Source: Colwellia demingiae (GTDB lineage Bacteria > Pseudomonadota > Gammaproteobacteria > Enterobacterales > Alteromonadaceae). From it: a stretch of 64,000 nucleotides of DNA. Below, piece by piece: positions 19,894 through 29,656 of this stretch (its first letter is position 1; every line of letters starts with the position of its first letter). Position numbers and translations under genes: made by a program. The notes beneath the pieces were generated by a model, which was not told the DNA's origin, searched no databases, and worked only from the letters and a program-made list of their open reading frames with translations. The stretch lies in assembly GCF_007954275.1 (NCBI RefSeq), contig NZ_VOLT01000014.1, positions 1 to 64,000 of the forward strand. Reading direction: 5' to 3'.

Positions 19894-20820
19894 TCATAGC
19901 TCTTGCAGCCAAATTGAAATAGATTGACCTATTTCAACGGGCTTATCTTCTTGAATGAAATGGGTAGCCTTCCCGATATATTTAGTTTGTAGATTAGTAA
20001 TATTCTTTTGATACCAAGGGATTAAATCAGCTGTTATTAGTGTACCTGGATCACAATAGAGCAATAACATGGGTAGTGTTGTGCTTTGAATAAAATGCTG
20101 AATATTGGCCATTAATTCAACATTCCTTATCGGCTCTCCTTCAATTGGCAACTCTGTTGGCCAAGTTAGTAATGCTATTCTATCTTTTTCCTTAATAAAT
20201 GGTTTTCGATAATGCTCCCAAGTTTTCTCATCTAATTGTCGATTAATGAAGTGTGGTAAAGTGCTTTCAATAAAGAAATTTTGCTTAATAATCATTTCTT
20301 TTCCTTGCTCAGGGTCTTTAAAAGATCTAAACAAGTCTCCAATATCTACCCCCATACCATCAAACGTTTTTTCAGGAAATTTTGGAGGTAAAACACCTTC
20401 CATAAAGCAAATAGCCTTAATTATTTTTGTCTGCTTTCGTGCAAGTTCAAAGCCTAATGCGGCACCCCAATCGTGTAGGACGAGCGTTATATTTTCAAGT
20501 TTTAACGCACTAATGAACTTCTCTAATATCAGCATGTTTTGCTGAAAGTTAACTGGCTCACTTGGTTTGTCTGACTTGCCCATACCAATAAGATCAAATG
20601 CTATTGCTCTTTGATTATTCGAAACAAAGGGGATTATGTTTCGCCATAAATAACTAGAGGTAGGGCATCCATGAATAAATAACACAATTTCACCGTGACC
20701 TTCTTCAACGTAGTGTATTTTTCTTCCATCTATTTCAAGGTATTTTGATTCAAAGTTAAAAGTAGATGAAATTTCAGCGATATCGCTCTCTGTCTTTTTT
20801 TGTCTAGTTGTCTTTCTCAT
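19894..20820 (-). CDS. Haloalkane dehalogenase-like alpha/beta hydrolase
   Basis: The 308-residue protein aligns along its length with DhaA/LinB-type haloalkane dehalogenases (by recollection of DhaA, with a constant offset of 11). Nucleophile Asp117 and halide-binding Trp118 are in LVLHDWGAALGFE, acid Glu141 in CFMEGV, and base His287 in GKATHFIQEDKP. The other halide-binding residue, Asn in HGNPTSSYLW, is Cys52 here (HGCPTSSYLW; codon TGC on the minus strand at 20665-20667). The family hydrolyses carbon-halogen bonds to alcohol plus halide. The Asn-to-Cys change leaves activity or specificity open. It is divergent from a TetR gene, with shared operators. Confidence 0.85.
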   Translation of the reverse strand: MRKTTRQKKTESDIAEISSTFNFESKYLEIDGRKIHYVEEGHGEIVLFIHGCPTSSYLWRNIIPFVSNNQRAIAFDLIGMGKSDKPSEPVNFQQNMLILEKFISALKLENITLVLHDWGAALGFELARKQTKIIKAICFMEGVLPPKFPEKTFDGMGVDIGDLFRSFKDPEQGKEMIIKQNFFIESTLPHFINRQLDEKTWEHYRKPFIKEKDRIALLTWPTELPIEGEPIRNVELMANIQHFIQSTTLPMLLLYCDPGTLITADLIPWYQKNITNLQTKYIGKATHFIQEDKPVEIGQSISIWLQEL

Positions 20821-20848
20821 ATTTTACTCATTGTTATTAATCTTTATT

Positions 20849-20902
20849 TTGTACGGACTGTACAATATAAAGATTACCACCTTTTGTACAAGAAGTACAA
20901 AA
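20849..20902. promoter_or_regulatory. Two copies of a TTGTAC-N5-GTACAA operator
   Basis: Site one is TTGTAC (20849-20854), five bases, GTACAA (20860-20865). Site two is TTTTGTAC (20882-20889), five bases, GTACAAAA (20895-20902). Centres are 35 bases apart, in the gap between the dehalogenase and the TetR gene. This is the classic layout for autoregulation by a TetR dimer. Confidence 0.75.
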
Positions 20903-20992
20903 CAGTGTTAAACTAAGATAAGAATATAACTTTACCAACATAACTGATAATTAATTTATTAAGCTTATTACTATGATTTGAAAGGTAAAATA

Positions 20993-21595
20993 ATGACAAT
21001 AATGAAAGTAGGTCGACCAAATAAGTTTGATCGTTCACAGGCAATTGAAACTGCAAAAGAGGCATTTTGGAAACAAGGCTACAATGTACTGACTGCTAGT
21101 CAACTAGCTTCTATAATGGGTATTACTCGCTCCAGTTTTGCCAATAGTTTCTCTGACAAGCAAGGTTTATTTAAGGAGGTTTTAGCATTATATAAGCAAA
21201 CTGAACCTTATATTATATTAGTAAATATTGATGAGGTAGCATTAATAAAGCCAAAGCTAGCAGAGTTTTTCAAAGAAGTATGTAGAACTCGAATACATGA
21301 TCAAGGTAAACAAGGCTGCCTAATTGTTAATACTATTTCAGAGGTTATTGGTAGCGATGACATGATTGCTAATGATATGGAAACCGTAATGCTCTCTTCA
21401 ATTGAGTTGTTTGAAAATTTACTCAACAGAGGAATTTCAAATAATGAATTACCATCAGATTATAAGGTTAATATAACAGCAAAAGCGTTGGTTACTTTTA
21501 ATATGGGATTGAGCAACTTATCTAAAGTTTTAAGGGACGAACAGCAGTTATGGGAAGTTTGTGAAGACTTTCTAATAACTCATCAGTTAACGTAA
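20993..21595 (+). CDS. TetR-family regulator of the dehalogenase gene
   Basis: The frame opens at a TTG (20978), but ATG at 20993 is preceded by AAAGG and is the better start, giving 200 residues (MTIMKVGRPNKFD). The helix-turn-helix lies at about residues 10-55 (AIETAKEAFWKQGYNVLTASQLASIMGITRSSFANSF). The F-W-x-x-G-Y and GRPxxFD features match the AcrR/TetR subgroup that often sits beside oxidoreductases and hydrolases. The ligand domain contains QGCLIVNT. It probably represses itself and the hydrolase via the TTGTAC sites; the inducer is unknown. Confidence 0.85.
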   Translation: MTIMKVGRPNKFDRSQAIETAKEAFWKQGYNVLTASQLASIMGITRSSFANSFSDKQGLFKEVLALYKQTEPYIILVNIDEVALIKPKLAEFFKEVCRTRIHDQGKQGCLIVNTISEVIGSDDMIANDMETVMLSSIELFENLLNRGISNNELPSDYKVNITAKALVTFNMGLSNLSKVLRDEQQLWEVCEDFLITHQLT

Positions 21596-21974
21596 CAGTG
21601 TTATCGGAAAGTTGATCTTTGACACCAACTACTCCTATTCCACCTTATATTGAATGGTTTTTTGCAACTATTAACTTACTTCTTATGAACTCAGTTCCGC
21701 TTGTTATTTCAGTTAAAAAAACATAATCAATATCAAAAAAGTTAATACCTATAATGAAAAATAGCTCTATGGTATTTTCTGTGCGTTTGTAAAGAAAAAT
21801 ATCGCGTTCAAACCCAAGCGACGACATGAGCAATACCCTTAACATTTAGGTTGATAAACGTAAATCCAAGCAAATCCTATATCGACAACCGGATTGCGAT
21901 TCCGATTGTCGAAGGTTAAAATCCCTTTAGCCACCCTTCTTTTCTTTCTAAATCAAAAACTCTGGGTAAGTTCA
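21596..21974. other. Intergenic region with one hairpin
   Basis: A 66-codon minus-strand frame (21645-21845) lacks a recognisable family and a ribosome site, so it is not called. A stem pairs CGACAACCGGA (from about 21883) with TCCGATTGTCG (ending about 21911) and could end transcripts from the TetR gene. Confidence 0.4.
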
Positions 21975-22808
21975 CTAAGTGAGTATTTGTTCTCCTAATT
22001 TATAAATACGCATAAAATCTGTTAATCCATGTGAGCCGCCATTAACGGCCTTTCTCGCTTCACGTAAATCTCCCGATGCCAAAGCACCTTTTATGCGTTC
22101 TTCTTTATTTTTAAGAAAACGAGACAGAATATCAGCTGCAACTTCAGGATTGTTGGCAAGCTCAGGATCTCGTTCCAATTGTTCCTGTAAACCTATTTGC
22201 TTGCCAATAACTCGATAATTTTCTCTGCCAGTAAGTTGAATATACCCCCTTCCTTTGTATCTAGCTCCATCTGGATTACCGGTATTGCCTAGGTTTGATC
22301 TGTCGTCATATTTATCAAAAGGGTGGCCATTGGGGCTGGTATTATATCGTGATATATATTCATCCAGAGGAGCAAAACGCCCGGTTTCAACATAGACAGT
22401 CGCGATTGCCATCAAAAACATTTCTTTATAATCTAAATTCAATTTTTTAAGAGACTTATAAACCAGCGGCCAGTGCTCTTCAATATTGCTCGAAGATGAA
22501 TCATGGCAGATACGGATCACTGTCTTCACAGGGCAAAGTGGCGTTTCAGCTTCCTCTTGCTCTTGGGATAAGATTTCTTCATTTAGTACCAACACAGGAC
22601 TCAAATCAAGACTGAGTTCGGCATGGGAACGTCTTCCAACCACGCCATCGGGATGTAAATCATTAGCACGTTGAAAAGCTTGAACGGCTTTGCTAGTTGC
22701 AGGACCAAAATGGCCATCTGCAACCCCAACGCTGAATCCAAGCTGATTGAGTTTTAACTGTAATCTTACAACCAACTTCCCTTTACTGCCTATACGTAAT
22801 GTTGTCAT
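21975..22808 (-). CDS. Peptidoglycan-binding GH19 endolysin/chitinase-like protein
   Basis: A GGGGAAAA site precedes ATG 22806-22808. This start gives 277 residues and avoids overlap with the upstream gene; a longer frame up to 22931 would overlap it. Residues 3-65 are a peptidoglycan-binding type 1 domain (GSKGKLVVRLQLKLNQLGF, DGHFGPATSKAVQAFQRAND). Residues about 95-277 are a glycoside hydrolase 19 domain with catalytic Glu141 in YVETGRF and KGRGYIQLTGRENY at 185-198. Such enzymes cut peptidoglycan or chitin. There is no signal peptide, which is typical of phage-type endolysins or of effectors exported by another route. It is the last gene of a four-gene operon. Confidence 0.8.
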   Translation of the reverse strand: MTTLRIGSKGKLVVRLQLKLNQLGFSVGVADGHFGPATSKAVQAFQRANDLHPDGVVGRRSHAELSLDLSPVLVLNEEILSQEQEEAETPLCPVKTVIRICHDSSSSNIEEHWPLVYKSLKKLNLDYKEMFLMAIATVYVETGRFAPLDEYISRYNTSPNGHPFDKYDDRSNLGNTGNPDGARYKGRGYIQLTGRENYRVIGKQIGLQEQLERDPELANNPEVAADILSRFLKNKEERIKGALASGDLREARKAVNGGSHGLTDFMRIYKLGEQILT

Positions 22809-22836
22809 GCATTTTCCCCATTGGTACTTGTTAGTG

Positions 22837-23301
22837 TTATATAGGCAAAAGAGTACGAGCCATAGAACCGACATACTTCCCTGTCGTCGCGCTGATTTTT
22901 TGAATTTTTTTACGTTGGGCCGAAATAACACTATTTAGCTCATTAGAGCGTTCATTTATCAAAGTAACATCCAAGTTTAAATCCGATTGTGAATCTATTG
23001 CTTGCTTCAATGCATCGGTACTTTTTGTTAGCGCTGCTAGCTTTTCTTGCATCTGATCTAAATATTGTTCGGACTGCTCGGTTATTTCAGATACTTCTTT
23101 ATCAAAATTAGCGAATAGCTCATCTGTTTTCTGCTTATACTCTACTGATTTTTCTTTAAGAGACGCATCATATTGATCGATTAAGTCATCCACTACTTTT
23201 TCTGTCTTCGCCGCTACATCATCAACAATATTCTCTATATCGTCTGGTAAGTCTTCTTTAAACATTGCGAGTGTTTCTTCACTGGGTCGATATCTTGCCA
23301 T
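22837..23301 (-). CDS. Coiled-coil protein, 154 residues
   Basis: After MARYRPSEETLAMFKEDLPDDIENIV the protein is an almost continuous acidic amphipathic helix (about 25-135: KVVDDLIDQYDASLKEKSVEYKQK, LDQMQEKLAALTKSTDALKQAI). A basic tail follows (SAQRKKIQKISATTGKYVGSMA). There is no signal peptide and no Cys. A strong AAGGAG site precedes the ATG, 12 bases after the lipoprotein stop. The role is unknown. It may be a cytoplasmic partner or chaperone of the endolysin-like protein that follows 28 bases later. Confidence 0.7.
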   Translation of the reverse strand: MARYRPSEETLAMFKEDLPDDIENIVDDVAAKTEKVVDDLIDQYDASLKEKSVEYKQKTDELFANFDKEVSEITEQSEQYLDQMQEKLAALTKSTDALKQAIDSQSDLNLDVTLINERSNELNSVISAQRKKIQKISATTGKYVGSMARTLLPI

Positions 23302-23313
23302 GATTTCTTCTCC

Positions 23314-24435
23314 TTATAGTTTGTCCAACTTTTCATTTACTAATTTATTTAACTTATTAGTAATTAAACTGGTTATATTTGAACTGGCTGTGCCCGTTGT
23401 TTCACTAGCGATATCTTTCAGTGAGCTTTTGAAGCCAACCAATTCTTTACTCAACTGGCCTTGCAGATCTTTCCCGAGCGCTAGCGATTGGCTCTTTACG
23501 TCATCAATGTTTGTCGCAGAGCTTGGGTTGATAGCCCCTATAAATATATTGCCAGGAAGAGATTTGAATAGTTCCATCACACCAGAGTCTGAACCCAGAG
23601 AGTTATAATCAATATAAGTTTCCAGAGAGGAGGCAGCCCGCACATTTGCTAGCATAAAACCAACGACTTGCTTATCGACCTGTGACAAAAACTCTGCGTT
23701 GTTGGCTCTGCCTATTTCCTGCAAAGCCGCTTTGATCTGTACGTTCTTTTGGGCACTGATTTGTGCTTGCTGTCGTTCAGTCGGAAGACATTTTTCTTCG
23801 CTAGCCTGATTAAGCATAAGCAACTGGCTATCATATTCTTTAGTTAATTTAGCTAGTTGATTTTTTGTGAGTTCGTCGAACTTCGACGAAACCTCTTCTA
23901 CAGCCGCGTCCCTTTGTATTGAATAAAACATGAATGTAGCTAAATAGGTGTTTTTTTCTCGTGACAGATCATCTTTAATCTCTTGAGTACCTTCACCTGA
24001 CCTTATTCTATTGCGCTTATCTTTCATGCTTAGCTCAATTTCAGCCAGTTTATTTTCAAGACGCTTTAACGATTCATCAATTTCTTCAATCCCTTTTAGC
24101 TTGCCAGAAAACAAATTTTGAATTATCACGCTAACTTGCTCATTGTATGCTAATGATAAATCCACTTGATACTGACTAACAGCCTTAAAACAGTTATTAC
24201 TTACTGCTACTGGCACAGAGCGTTCTTGCTCTAATAAAACTAGCACCTGCTCAATGCTCTGCTGTTTTTTAAATTCAGTTTCTTGAGCTGAATGCATGTA
24301 TTGTGAAAAAATTTTTGCTGATTCTTTATTTGTCGTTTGCATCGCTTGAACTAACTGACGAGCTTCTTCTTTTCCCGCACAGCCAGAGAGCAATATCAAT
24401 ATAATCATTAGGTTAATAATTGATGATATATTCAT
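23314..24435 (-). CDS. Coiled-coil lipoprotein, 373 residues
   Basis: The signal peptide MNISSIINLMIILILLSGCAGK has a lipobox with Cys19. The mature protein is mostly helical, with coiled-coil segments around residues 100-160 (EEIDESLKRLENKLAEIELSMKDKRNRI) and 180-215. A C-terminal part of about 100 residues ends in LNKLVNEKLDKL. The family is not recognised. Its ATG overlaps the stop of the upstream membrane-protein gene (ATGA), so the two are translationally coupled. This suggests the products form a complex at the periplasmic face of the envelope. Confidence 0.75.
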   Translation of the reverse strand: MNISSIINLMIILILLSGCAGKEEARQLVQAMQTTNKESAKIFSQYMHSAQETEFKKQQSIEQVLVLLEQERSVPVAVSNNCFKAVSQYQVDLSLAYNEQVSVIIQNLFSGKLKGIEEIDESLKRLENKLAEIELSMKDKRNRIRSGEGTQEIKDDLSREKNTYLATFMFYSIQRDAAVEEVSSKFDELTKNQLAKLTKEYDSQLLMLNQASEEKCLPTERQQAQISAQKNVQIKAALQEIGRANNAEFLSQVDKQVVGFMLANVRAASSLETYIDYNSLGSDSGVMELFKSLPGNIFIGAINPSSATNIDDVKSQSLALGKDLQGQLSKELVGFKSSLKDIASETTGTASSNITSLITNKLNKLVNEKLDKL

Positions 24436-25679
24436 GATTTTTCCTTGCCTTTAGCTTGAGGTTTTTTGCTTTCAGAATTGAGGGCGGCTTTTAATACCTT
24501 ATCTTCGGCATCTGACTTAGCTGAGGTTTTAGCCACGGCTCTTAACTCCGTGGTGTCTTTGAAAGGCTTACCTTTGTCAGCTGAGTCTTTGATGGCATAT
24601 CGTTTATTTCTTGGGGTTTTTACTTGTGCTTGTTGCATTTTTTCTGTTGAAAGTGAGATTGGTCTAAGAATTTTATTTGACGTATCACGAATAATTCCAG
24701 TGAGACTTTCACTATTAAAGCCAAGAAAGAAAGCCAGCATAAGAAAATAAGGGAAGTTATTTAAATTGCTTTGTTGATCAGCGTAACCAGATGATAAGAG
24801 TGCAATAACCACGATAGAAAGCGTTGGGGCCAACAACATACGAGGAAATAACAAGACAAACTCTTTAGCTTCATAATTTGAGAGCCTAATACGCTTATTT
24901 ATATTGACCAAGGTACAAGAATACAGGCCAAACAACGCCCAAAATATTAACTCAGCAATCCAACCATTCCCTGAGTGATACAGCCACATAAAACTCAGCT
25001 GAGGCTGAAGATTTTTAGCACTTTGACTCAAGCGCATTTTACTACCTTCTTGTAGTGCCTGTAGAAACTCTAATTCGCTGATATTTTGCTTTAATTGGCT
25101 TACTAACACGGATTTTACTGAATCGGTTTCAGCCGCATAATTAATCTCTGTTTTTAATGTTTCTAATCGACTAATTACCTCAGGCAACAGTGTCACTTCA
25201 AAGATTTGTTTTTGAGTCTCACTTAAGTCACTACCTGATAATGGGATAAGAATAGGCACTTGATTTTTGAAGGCCTCTTTTAAACTAGCCCTGATTACAC
25301 TGAACACATGGCTGCGATGATCGAGCAGCTGCTTTTTTTCTACGGCAACATCTCGTTGAAATTGCACTATAAAACTTTGGTAAATCACAGGATCATAATA
25401 GCGTTCTAACGCTGCATGGTTAATATTGTATGTGAGTAAACCAGAAGATGTAAAAGTAATAACAGGTGTATATTTTAGGCAAGGGGTTAGCTTTTCAGCT
25501 TTTGCGACTCTTGCACACCGTTGTTCAACTGTCCCTTGTTCATTATGATAGGAAAAATACCCTGCTAAGGTGAAAATAAACAAGATTATAGTGGTTAAGG
25601 TCGCTTTCCATGCTTGATCAAAAAGCGATTCTAACAAAGCTACATTGCGATGAGTTTTTGATGGTTTCATTTTTTGCAT
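24432..25679 (-). CDS. Inner-membrane protein, first gene of the four-gene cassette
   Basis: ATG 25677-25679 has an AAGGAA site, giving 415 residues (MQKMKPSKTHRNVALLESL); an in-frame extension to 25730 is unlikely. One helix near the N-terminus (ATLTTIILFIFTLAGYF) is followed by a periplasmic helical domain of about 190 residues with two Cys (EQRCARVAKAEKLTPCLKY). Three C-terminal helices come next (WIAELIFWALFGLYSCTLV, LLAPTLSIVVIALLSSGY, FPYFLMLAFFLGF). The cytoplasmic tail of about 90 residues is rich in Lys, Ala and Asp. No family is recognised. Gene order suggests it anchors the lipoprotein and coiled-coil partners. Confidence 0.75.
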   Translation of the reverse strand: MQKMKPSKTHRNVALLESLFDQAWKATLTTIILFIFTLAGYFSYHNEQGTVEQRCARVAKAEKLTPCLKYTPVITFTSSGLLTYNINHAALERYYDPVIYQSFIVQFQRDVAVEKKQLLDHRSHVFSVIRASLKEAFKNQVPILIPLSGSDLSETQKQIFEVTLLPEVISRLETLKTEINYAAETDSVKSVLVSQLKQNISELEFLQALQEGSKMRLSQSAKNLQPQLSFMWLYHSGNGWIAELIFWALFGLYSCTLVNINKRIRLSNYEAKEFVLLFPRMLLAPTLSIVVIALLSSGYADQQSNLNNFPYFLMLAFFLGFNSESLTGIIRDTSNKILRPISLSTEKMQQAQVKTPRNKRYAIKDSADKGKPFKDTTELRAVAKTSAKSDAEDKVLKAALNSESKKPQAKGKEKS

Positions 25680-26260
25680 ATGAGTTCCTTTTTCGCAGCT
25701 GAAATGTTCAGATAGCAAAATAAAAATCACTCATAGAAAGCAAACCACAGGAATTTCCGTTATTTTTCGTAAAACAGCTTTAGCTTATTTACAATACTAC
25801 CTCACGTATTCCATAACTTCCGTGTGAGTAGAGTATATATAGAACACTTAGTTCATACTGTCCATCTATGCGCGGACAATTTTTTAGGTGTAACTGTTTG
25901 AAGCTTGAGTTTAAATTATTCATTACCAACAGATGTACACGACATTTAGCTTTCAATAATTAAATGTTCCTATTTATTTGATTATTTCCCGTCATTACCG
26001 CGTATGTGGAAGAAACAAGGAAAAGGTTATGAAGCGCTCGCATATAAATTTAATGATCCAAGAAGTTTAGAGTTTGATAACAGAGTAACTGTTACATCAG
26101 TGTTTAATCTGTGAATTTTCACCACTAAAAAATTACGTTTTAATCTAAGTTTTGATATAAATGACTTTTAAATGAACTAGTTTGATACGAAAGAAGACAT
26201 TATTTTGAGTAACTAGTTATCGCTACAATATCCCTAGTTTAATCAGCAGGAGAGGATGTC
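25680..26260. other. Upstream region of the four-gene cassette, no gene seen
   Basis: AT-rich, with stops in all frames. An interrupted inverted repeat (CTCAC at 25801-25805 with GTGAG at 25824-25828) lies about 120 bases before the cassette start and could be an operator. Nothing else was supported. Confidence 0.4.
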
Positions 26261-26519
26261 ATGATAATTAAAAAAATAGTGATTTTACGCATATAGAGCG
26301 AGCCTAGATGCGATGGCTGGCGCAATAAGCAGTGCATATAAATTGGTTTATTCCAAAGCTATTATCCATTACGTTGATTATTTACCCGAAGTACATGGTT
26401 CAAACCTTGATACTCTTTATGCAAGTTCAACAATTATTCACGGCAAAACGTACTTTGATGACATAACATTGAAAATACTAGTTTGTGTAAAAAGTAAAAT
26501 TCACCAGTTTATAACTTAG
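26261..26519 (+). pseudogene. Possible small gene broken by a one-base frameshift
   Basis: A strong AGGAGAGG ribosome site precedes ATG 26261, but the frame (MIIKKIVILRI) stops at codon 12. If one T is removed near 26284, it runs on as YAYRASLDAMAGAISSAYKLVYSKAIIHYVDYLPEVHG and so on to 26519, about 86 residues in all. The match of a good ribosome site with a long open second frame suggests a recent lesion or a read error. The protein family is not recognised. The stop lies in the left arm of the following hairpin. Confidence 0.35.
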
Positions 26520-26535
26520 AATGATTATAAACTGG
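26504..26535. terminator. Bidirectional hairpin between the small frame and pntB
   Basis: CCAGTTTATAA (26504-26514) pairs perfectly over 11 bases with TTATAAACTGG (26525-26535), followed by TTTATTT on the plus strand. It lies between two convergent transcripts. Confidence 0.75.
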
Positions 26536-26558
26536 TTTATTTACTAATGAGCCTAATA

Positions 26559-27968
26559 TTAAAGTGCTTTAAATATTTGCTCCACGCTATCTTTAGCATC
26601 ACCAAACAGCATTTGAGTATTGTCCTTAAAGAACAATGGATTTTGCACTCCAGCATATCCCGTATTCATTGATCGTTTGAAAACTATAACTTCTTTCGCA
26701 TTCCAAACTTCAAGAACGGGCATACCCGCGATAGGGCTAGTGGGGTCTTCGGCAGCCGCTGGGTTAACTGTATCATTAGCGCCAATGACCAATACTACGT
26801 CAGCCTCACCAAAATCATCATTGATTTCATCCATACTTAACACGATATCATAAGGCACTTTTGCTTCAGCCAGTAATACGTTCATGTGTCCAGGTAACCG
26901 ACCCGCCACTGGATGAATAGCAAAACGTACTTTTATCCCTTTATTTATCAGCTGTTGGGTTAGCTCATAAACTGGATATTGCGCTTGAGCAACAGCCATA
27001 CCGTAACCTGGTGCGATAATGACAGATTTAGCATTACGTAATATGTCAGCAACCGCTTCAGCATGCACTTCTATGTGCTCACCGTAGTCTTTATCGTTAT
27101 CAATAACAACGTCTGTACCAAAACCACCAGCAATTACACTGATAAAAGAGCGATTCATTGCCTTACACATAATGTAAGATAAAATAGCACCTGACGAGCC
27201 AACTAAAGCACCCGTAATGATAAGTAAATCATTACTTAACATAAAGCCAGCTGCAGCAGCAGCCCAACCTGAATAAGAATTTAACATTGAGACAACAACG
27301 GGCATATCTGCACCGCCAATTGAAGCAACCAAATGCCAACCAAATACTAAGGCAGTAATAGTCATTAAGAATAAGGCTATATTTGAACCGTCATGATTCA
27401 CAAAAGAAAGTAGCAGTAAAAAACTGAAAATCCCTGCGGCTAAATTCATTTTATGACGATGAGGTAACATTAAAGCACTAGAGCTTATCGTTCCTCGTAG
27501 TTTAGCAAAAGCGACAATAGAGCCTGTAAAAGTCACGGCACCAATAAATATTCCTATGAAAATTTCACTTAAGTGTATTTTCATGGCGGTATGCTGAACT
27601 GCCGTCATTACTAGACTATGGTTTGCATCGAAATAGCTATTAAAACCAACTAACATAGCAGCTAAACCAACGAAACTATGCAATATTGCAACAAGCTCAG
27701 GCATTTGTGTCATTTCGACTTTATTCGCTAATCTCAGTCCAATACCTGAACCAACGACCATTGCAATAATAATAATAAATACATTAGAAACGCGTGGATC
27801 AATAATAGTGGCAAGTAAAGCGATAGCCATACCCGCCATACCAAATAAGTTACCCCGTTGAGCCGATTCTTGTTTACTTAAACCCGCTAAACTAAAAATA
27901 AACAGTAAAGCAGCAATCACGTATGCTGCACTAATGAAACCATTAGACGCTATTTGTGTAGATTCCAT
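26559..27968 (-). CDS. pntB: NAD(P) transhydrogenase, beta subunit
   Basis: The 469-residue protein has nine or so membrane helices in its first 270 residues. The NADP(H)-binding domain III follows, with [21 protein letters not shown] and [26 protein letters not shown], and ends in [15 protein letters not shown]. This is the full PntB length. With PntA it couples proton entry to NADPH formation from NADH at the inner membrane. A GGGGAG site precedes the ATG, and only nine bases separate it from pntA, so they form one operon. Confidence 0.95.
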   Translation of the reverse strand: MESTQIASNGFISAAYVIAALLFIFSLAGLSKQESAQRGNLFGMAGMAIALLATIIDPRVSNVFIIIIAMVVGSGIGLRLANKVEMTQMPELVAILHSFVGLAAMLVGFNSYFDANHSLVMTAVQHTAMKIHLSEIFIGIFIGAVTFTGSIVAFAKLRGTISSSALMLPHRHKMNLAAGIFSFLLLLSFVNHDGSNIALFLMTITALVFGWHLVASIGGADMPVVVSMLNSYSGWAAAAAGFMLSNDLLIITGALVGSSGAILSYIMCKAMNRSFISVIAGGFGTDVVIDNDKDYGEHIEVHAEAVADILRNAKSVIIAPGYGMAVAQAQYPVYELTQQLINKGIKVRFAIHPVAGRLPGHMNVLLAEAKVPYDIVLSMDEINDDFGEADVVLVIGANDTVNPAAAEDPTSPIAGMPVLEVWNAKEVIVFKRSMNTGYAGVQNPLFFKDNTQMLFGDAKDSVEQIFKAL

Positions 27969-27977
27969 ACTACTCCC

Positions 27978-29510
27978 CTACTTACTAAACATTTTTAACA
28001 TACGACTAGTGACTTTAAAGCCACCGACAATGTTGATGGTTGCCACTAACGTCGCTAAAGTGGCGAGAATCTGTACGACTATATTGTCCGAGCCAATTTG
28101 TAATAAAGCCCCAACAATAATAATGCCCGAGATCGCATTGGTGACACTCATCAAAGGTGTATGCAAAGAATGGCTGACGTTCCAAACCACGTAATAGCCA
28201 ATAACACAAGCCAGTACAAAGACAGTAAAGTGAGTTAGAAAGTCTGCAGGGGCAACACTGGCCACCCAGCCAAATAATGCAATTCCTACCGCCATAAAGG
28301 CATATTTTTTAATTGGCGAAGTAGGCTCTTCTTCAATGGCTTCTACCGGTTCAACTGTTGCTTTTTGAGCAGGCGCTGCACTGACTTGAATAGGTGGTGG
28401 TGGAAAAGTAATTTCATCTTCTTTAACAACCGTCATATTACGAATGACGACATCATCAAAATCAATATCAAGCGTTCCATCTTTGTTTTTACATAATAAC
28501 TTAGCTAAATTCACTAAATTATTAGCATAAAGCTGTGAGGCCTGATTAGGTAAACGAGACACTAAATCAGTATAACCAATCACTTTAACACCATGCGTAT
28601 CAACCACTTTACCGACGACGGTACATTCACAGTTACCACCACCTGCAGCAGCTAAATCCACAATCACACTACCTGCCCTCATTGATTCAACCATTTTTTC
28701 AGTGATCAATTTTGGCGCTGGTCTACCCGGAATCATCGCGGTAGTAATAATAATATCAACGTCTTTGGCTTGCTCTGCAAACAGCGCCATTTCGGCATCA
28801 ATAAAAGCTTTACTCATTTCTTTAGCATAACCATCACCTGAGCCGGTATCTTCTGGCTCTTCATAGTCAAGCTCAAGAAATTCGGCTCCCATACTTTCTA
28901 TTTGCTCTTTTACTTCAGGACGCGTATCAAAAGCGCGTACAATGGCACCTAAACTACCTGCGGTACCAAGTGCGGCTAGACCTGCAACACCAGCACCTAT
29001 TATCATCACTTTAGCTGGCGGCATTTTACCCGCAGCAGTTATTTGCCCAGTAAAAAAACGACCGAAATGGTGAGATGCTTCAATAACTGCACGGTAACCC
29101 GCAATATTTGCCATTGAGCTCAATGCATCCATCGGTTGAGAACGGGTCATCCGAGGTACCATTTCCATGGCTAACGTAGTAATTGATTTGGTTCGAAGGG
29201 CCTCTAATAGTTCAGGGCTTTGCGCTGGCGCAATAAAACTAAGCAGTGTTGAACTATCGTTCATTGATTCAACTTCGTCTAATGTTGGCGCATTTACTTT
29301 AAGGATAATATCGCTTTGCCAGCATGATCTCTTCGTGACAACTTCTGCATTAGCATCGCTATACTCTTGATCGGTAAAACTCGCCTTAGTACCAGCGCCT
29401 TTCTGTACTTGCACAGTAAAGCCTAATTTAATTAATGCACTTACCGAGCTCGGTGATGCTGCAACCCTGCGTTCATCTAAAAAGGACTCTTTGGGTATAC
29501 CTATTCTCAT
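27978..29510 (-). CDS. pntA: NAD(P) transhydrogenase, alpha subunit
   Basis: The 510-residue protein starts [20 protein letters not shown], the alanine dehydrogenase/PntA N-terminal domain. The NAD-binding Rossmann motif [22 protein letters not shown] lies at about residues 168-190. A proline-rich linker ([15 protein letters not shown]) leads into four C-terminal membrane helices. This is the fused alpha form, as in E. coli. It precedes pntB. An SDR gene lies 146 bases upstream in the same direction, possibly as a separate unit. Confidence 0.95.
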   Translation of the reverse strand: MRIGIPKESFLDERRVAASPSSVSALIKLGFTVQVQKGAGTKASFTDQEYSDANAEVVTKRSCWQSDIILKVNAPTLDEVESMNDSSTLLSFIAPAQSPELLEALRTKSITTLAMEMVPRMTRSQPMDALSSMANIAGYRAVIEASHHFGRFFTGQITAAGKMPPAKVMIIGAGVAGLAALGTAGSLGAIVRAFDTRPEVKEQIESMGAEFLELDYEEPEDTGSGDGYAKEMSKAFIDAEMALFAEQAKDVDIIITTAMIPGRPAPKLITEKMVESMRAGSVIVDLAAAGGGNCECTVVGKVVDTHGVKVIGYTDLVSRLPNQASQLYANNLVNLAKLLCKNKDGTLDIDFDDVVIRNMTVVKEDEITFPPPPIQVSAAPAQKATVEPVEAIEEEPTSPIKKYAFMAVGIALFGWVASVAPADFLTHFTVFVLACVIGYYVVWNVSHSLHTPLMSVTNAISGIIIVGALLQIGSDNIVVQILATLATLVATINIVGGFKVTSRMLKMFSK

Positions 29511-29656
29511 CTGAATTTCCTTAGTATATATATGAATAATTTTTTTCTGACATGACTTGTTTAAAATTAATACAATAAGTTGTTCAATTGCAAGATCTAT
29601 TTAGAAACATAGCTTATTGAATACCGTCATTTTCCTAATAGACTATCTAAACATAA

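Noticed and set aside
21645-21845. 66-codon minus-strand frame near the TetR gene
   Set aside because: No ribosome site, atypical composition and no family; treated as non-coding.
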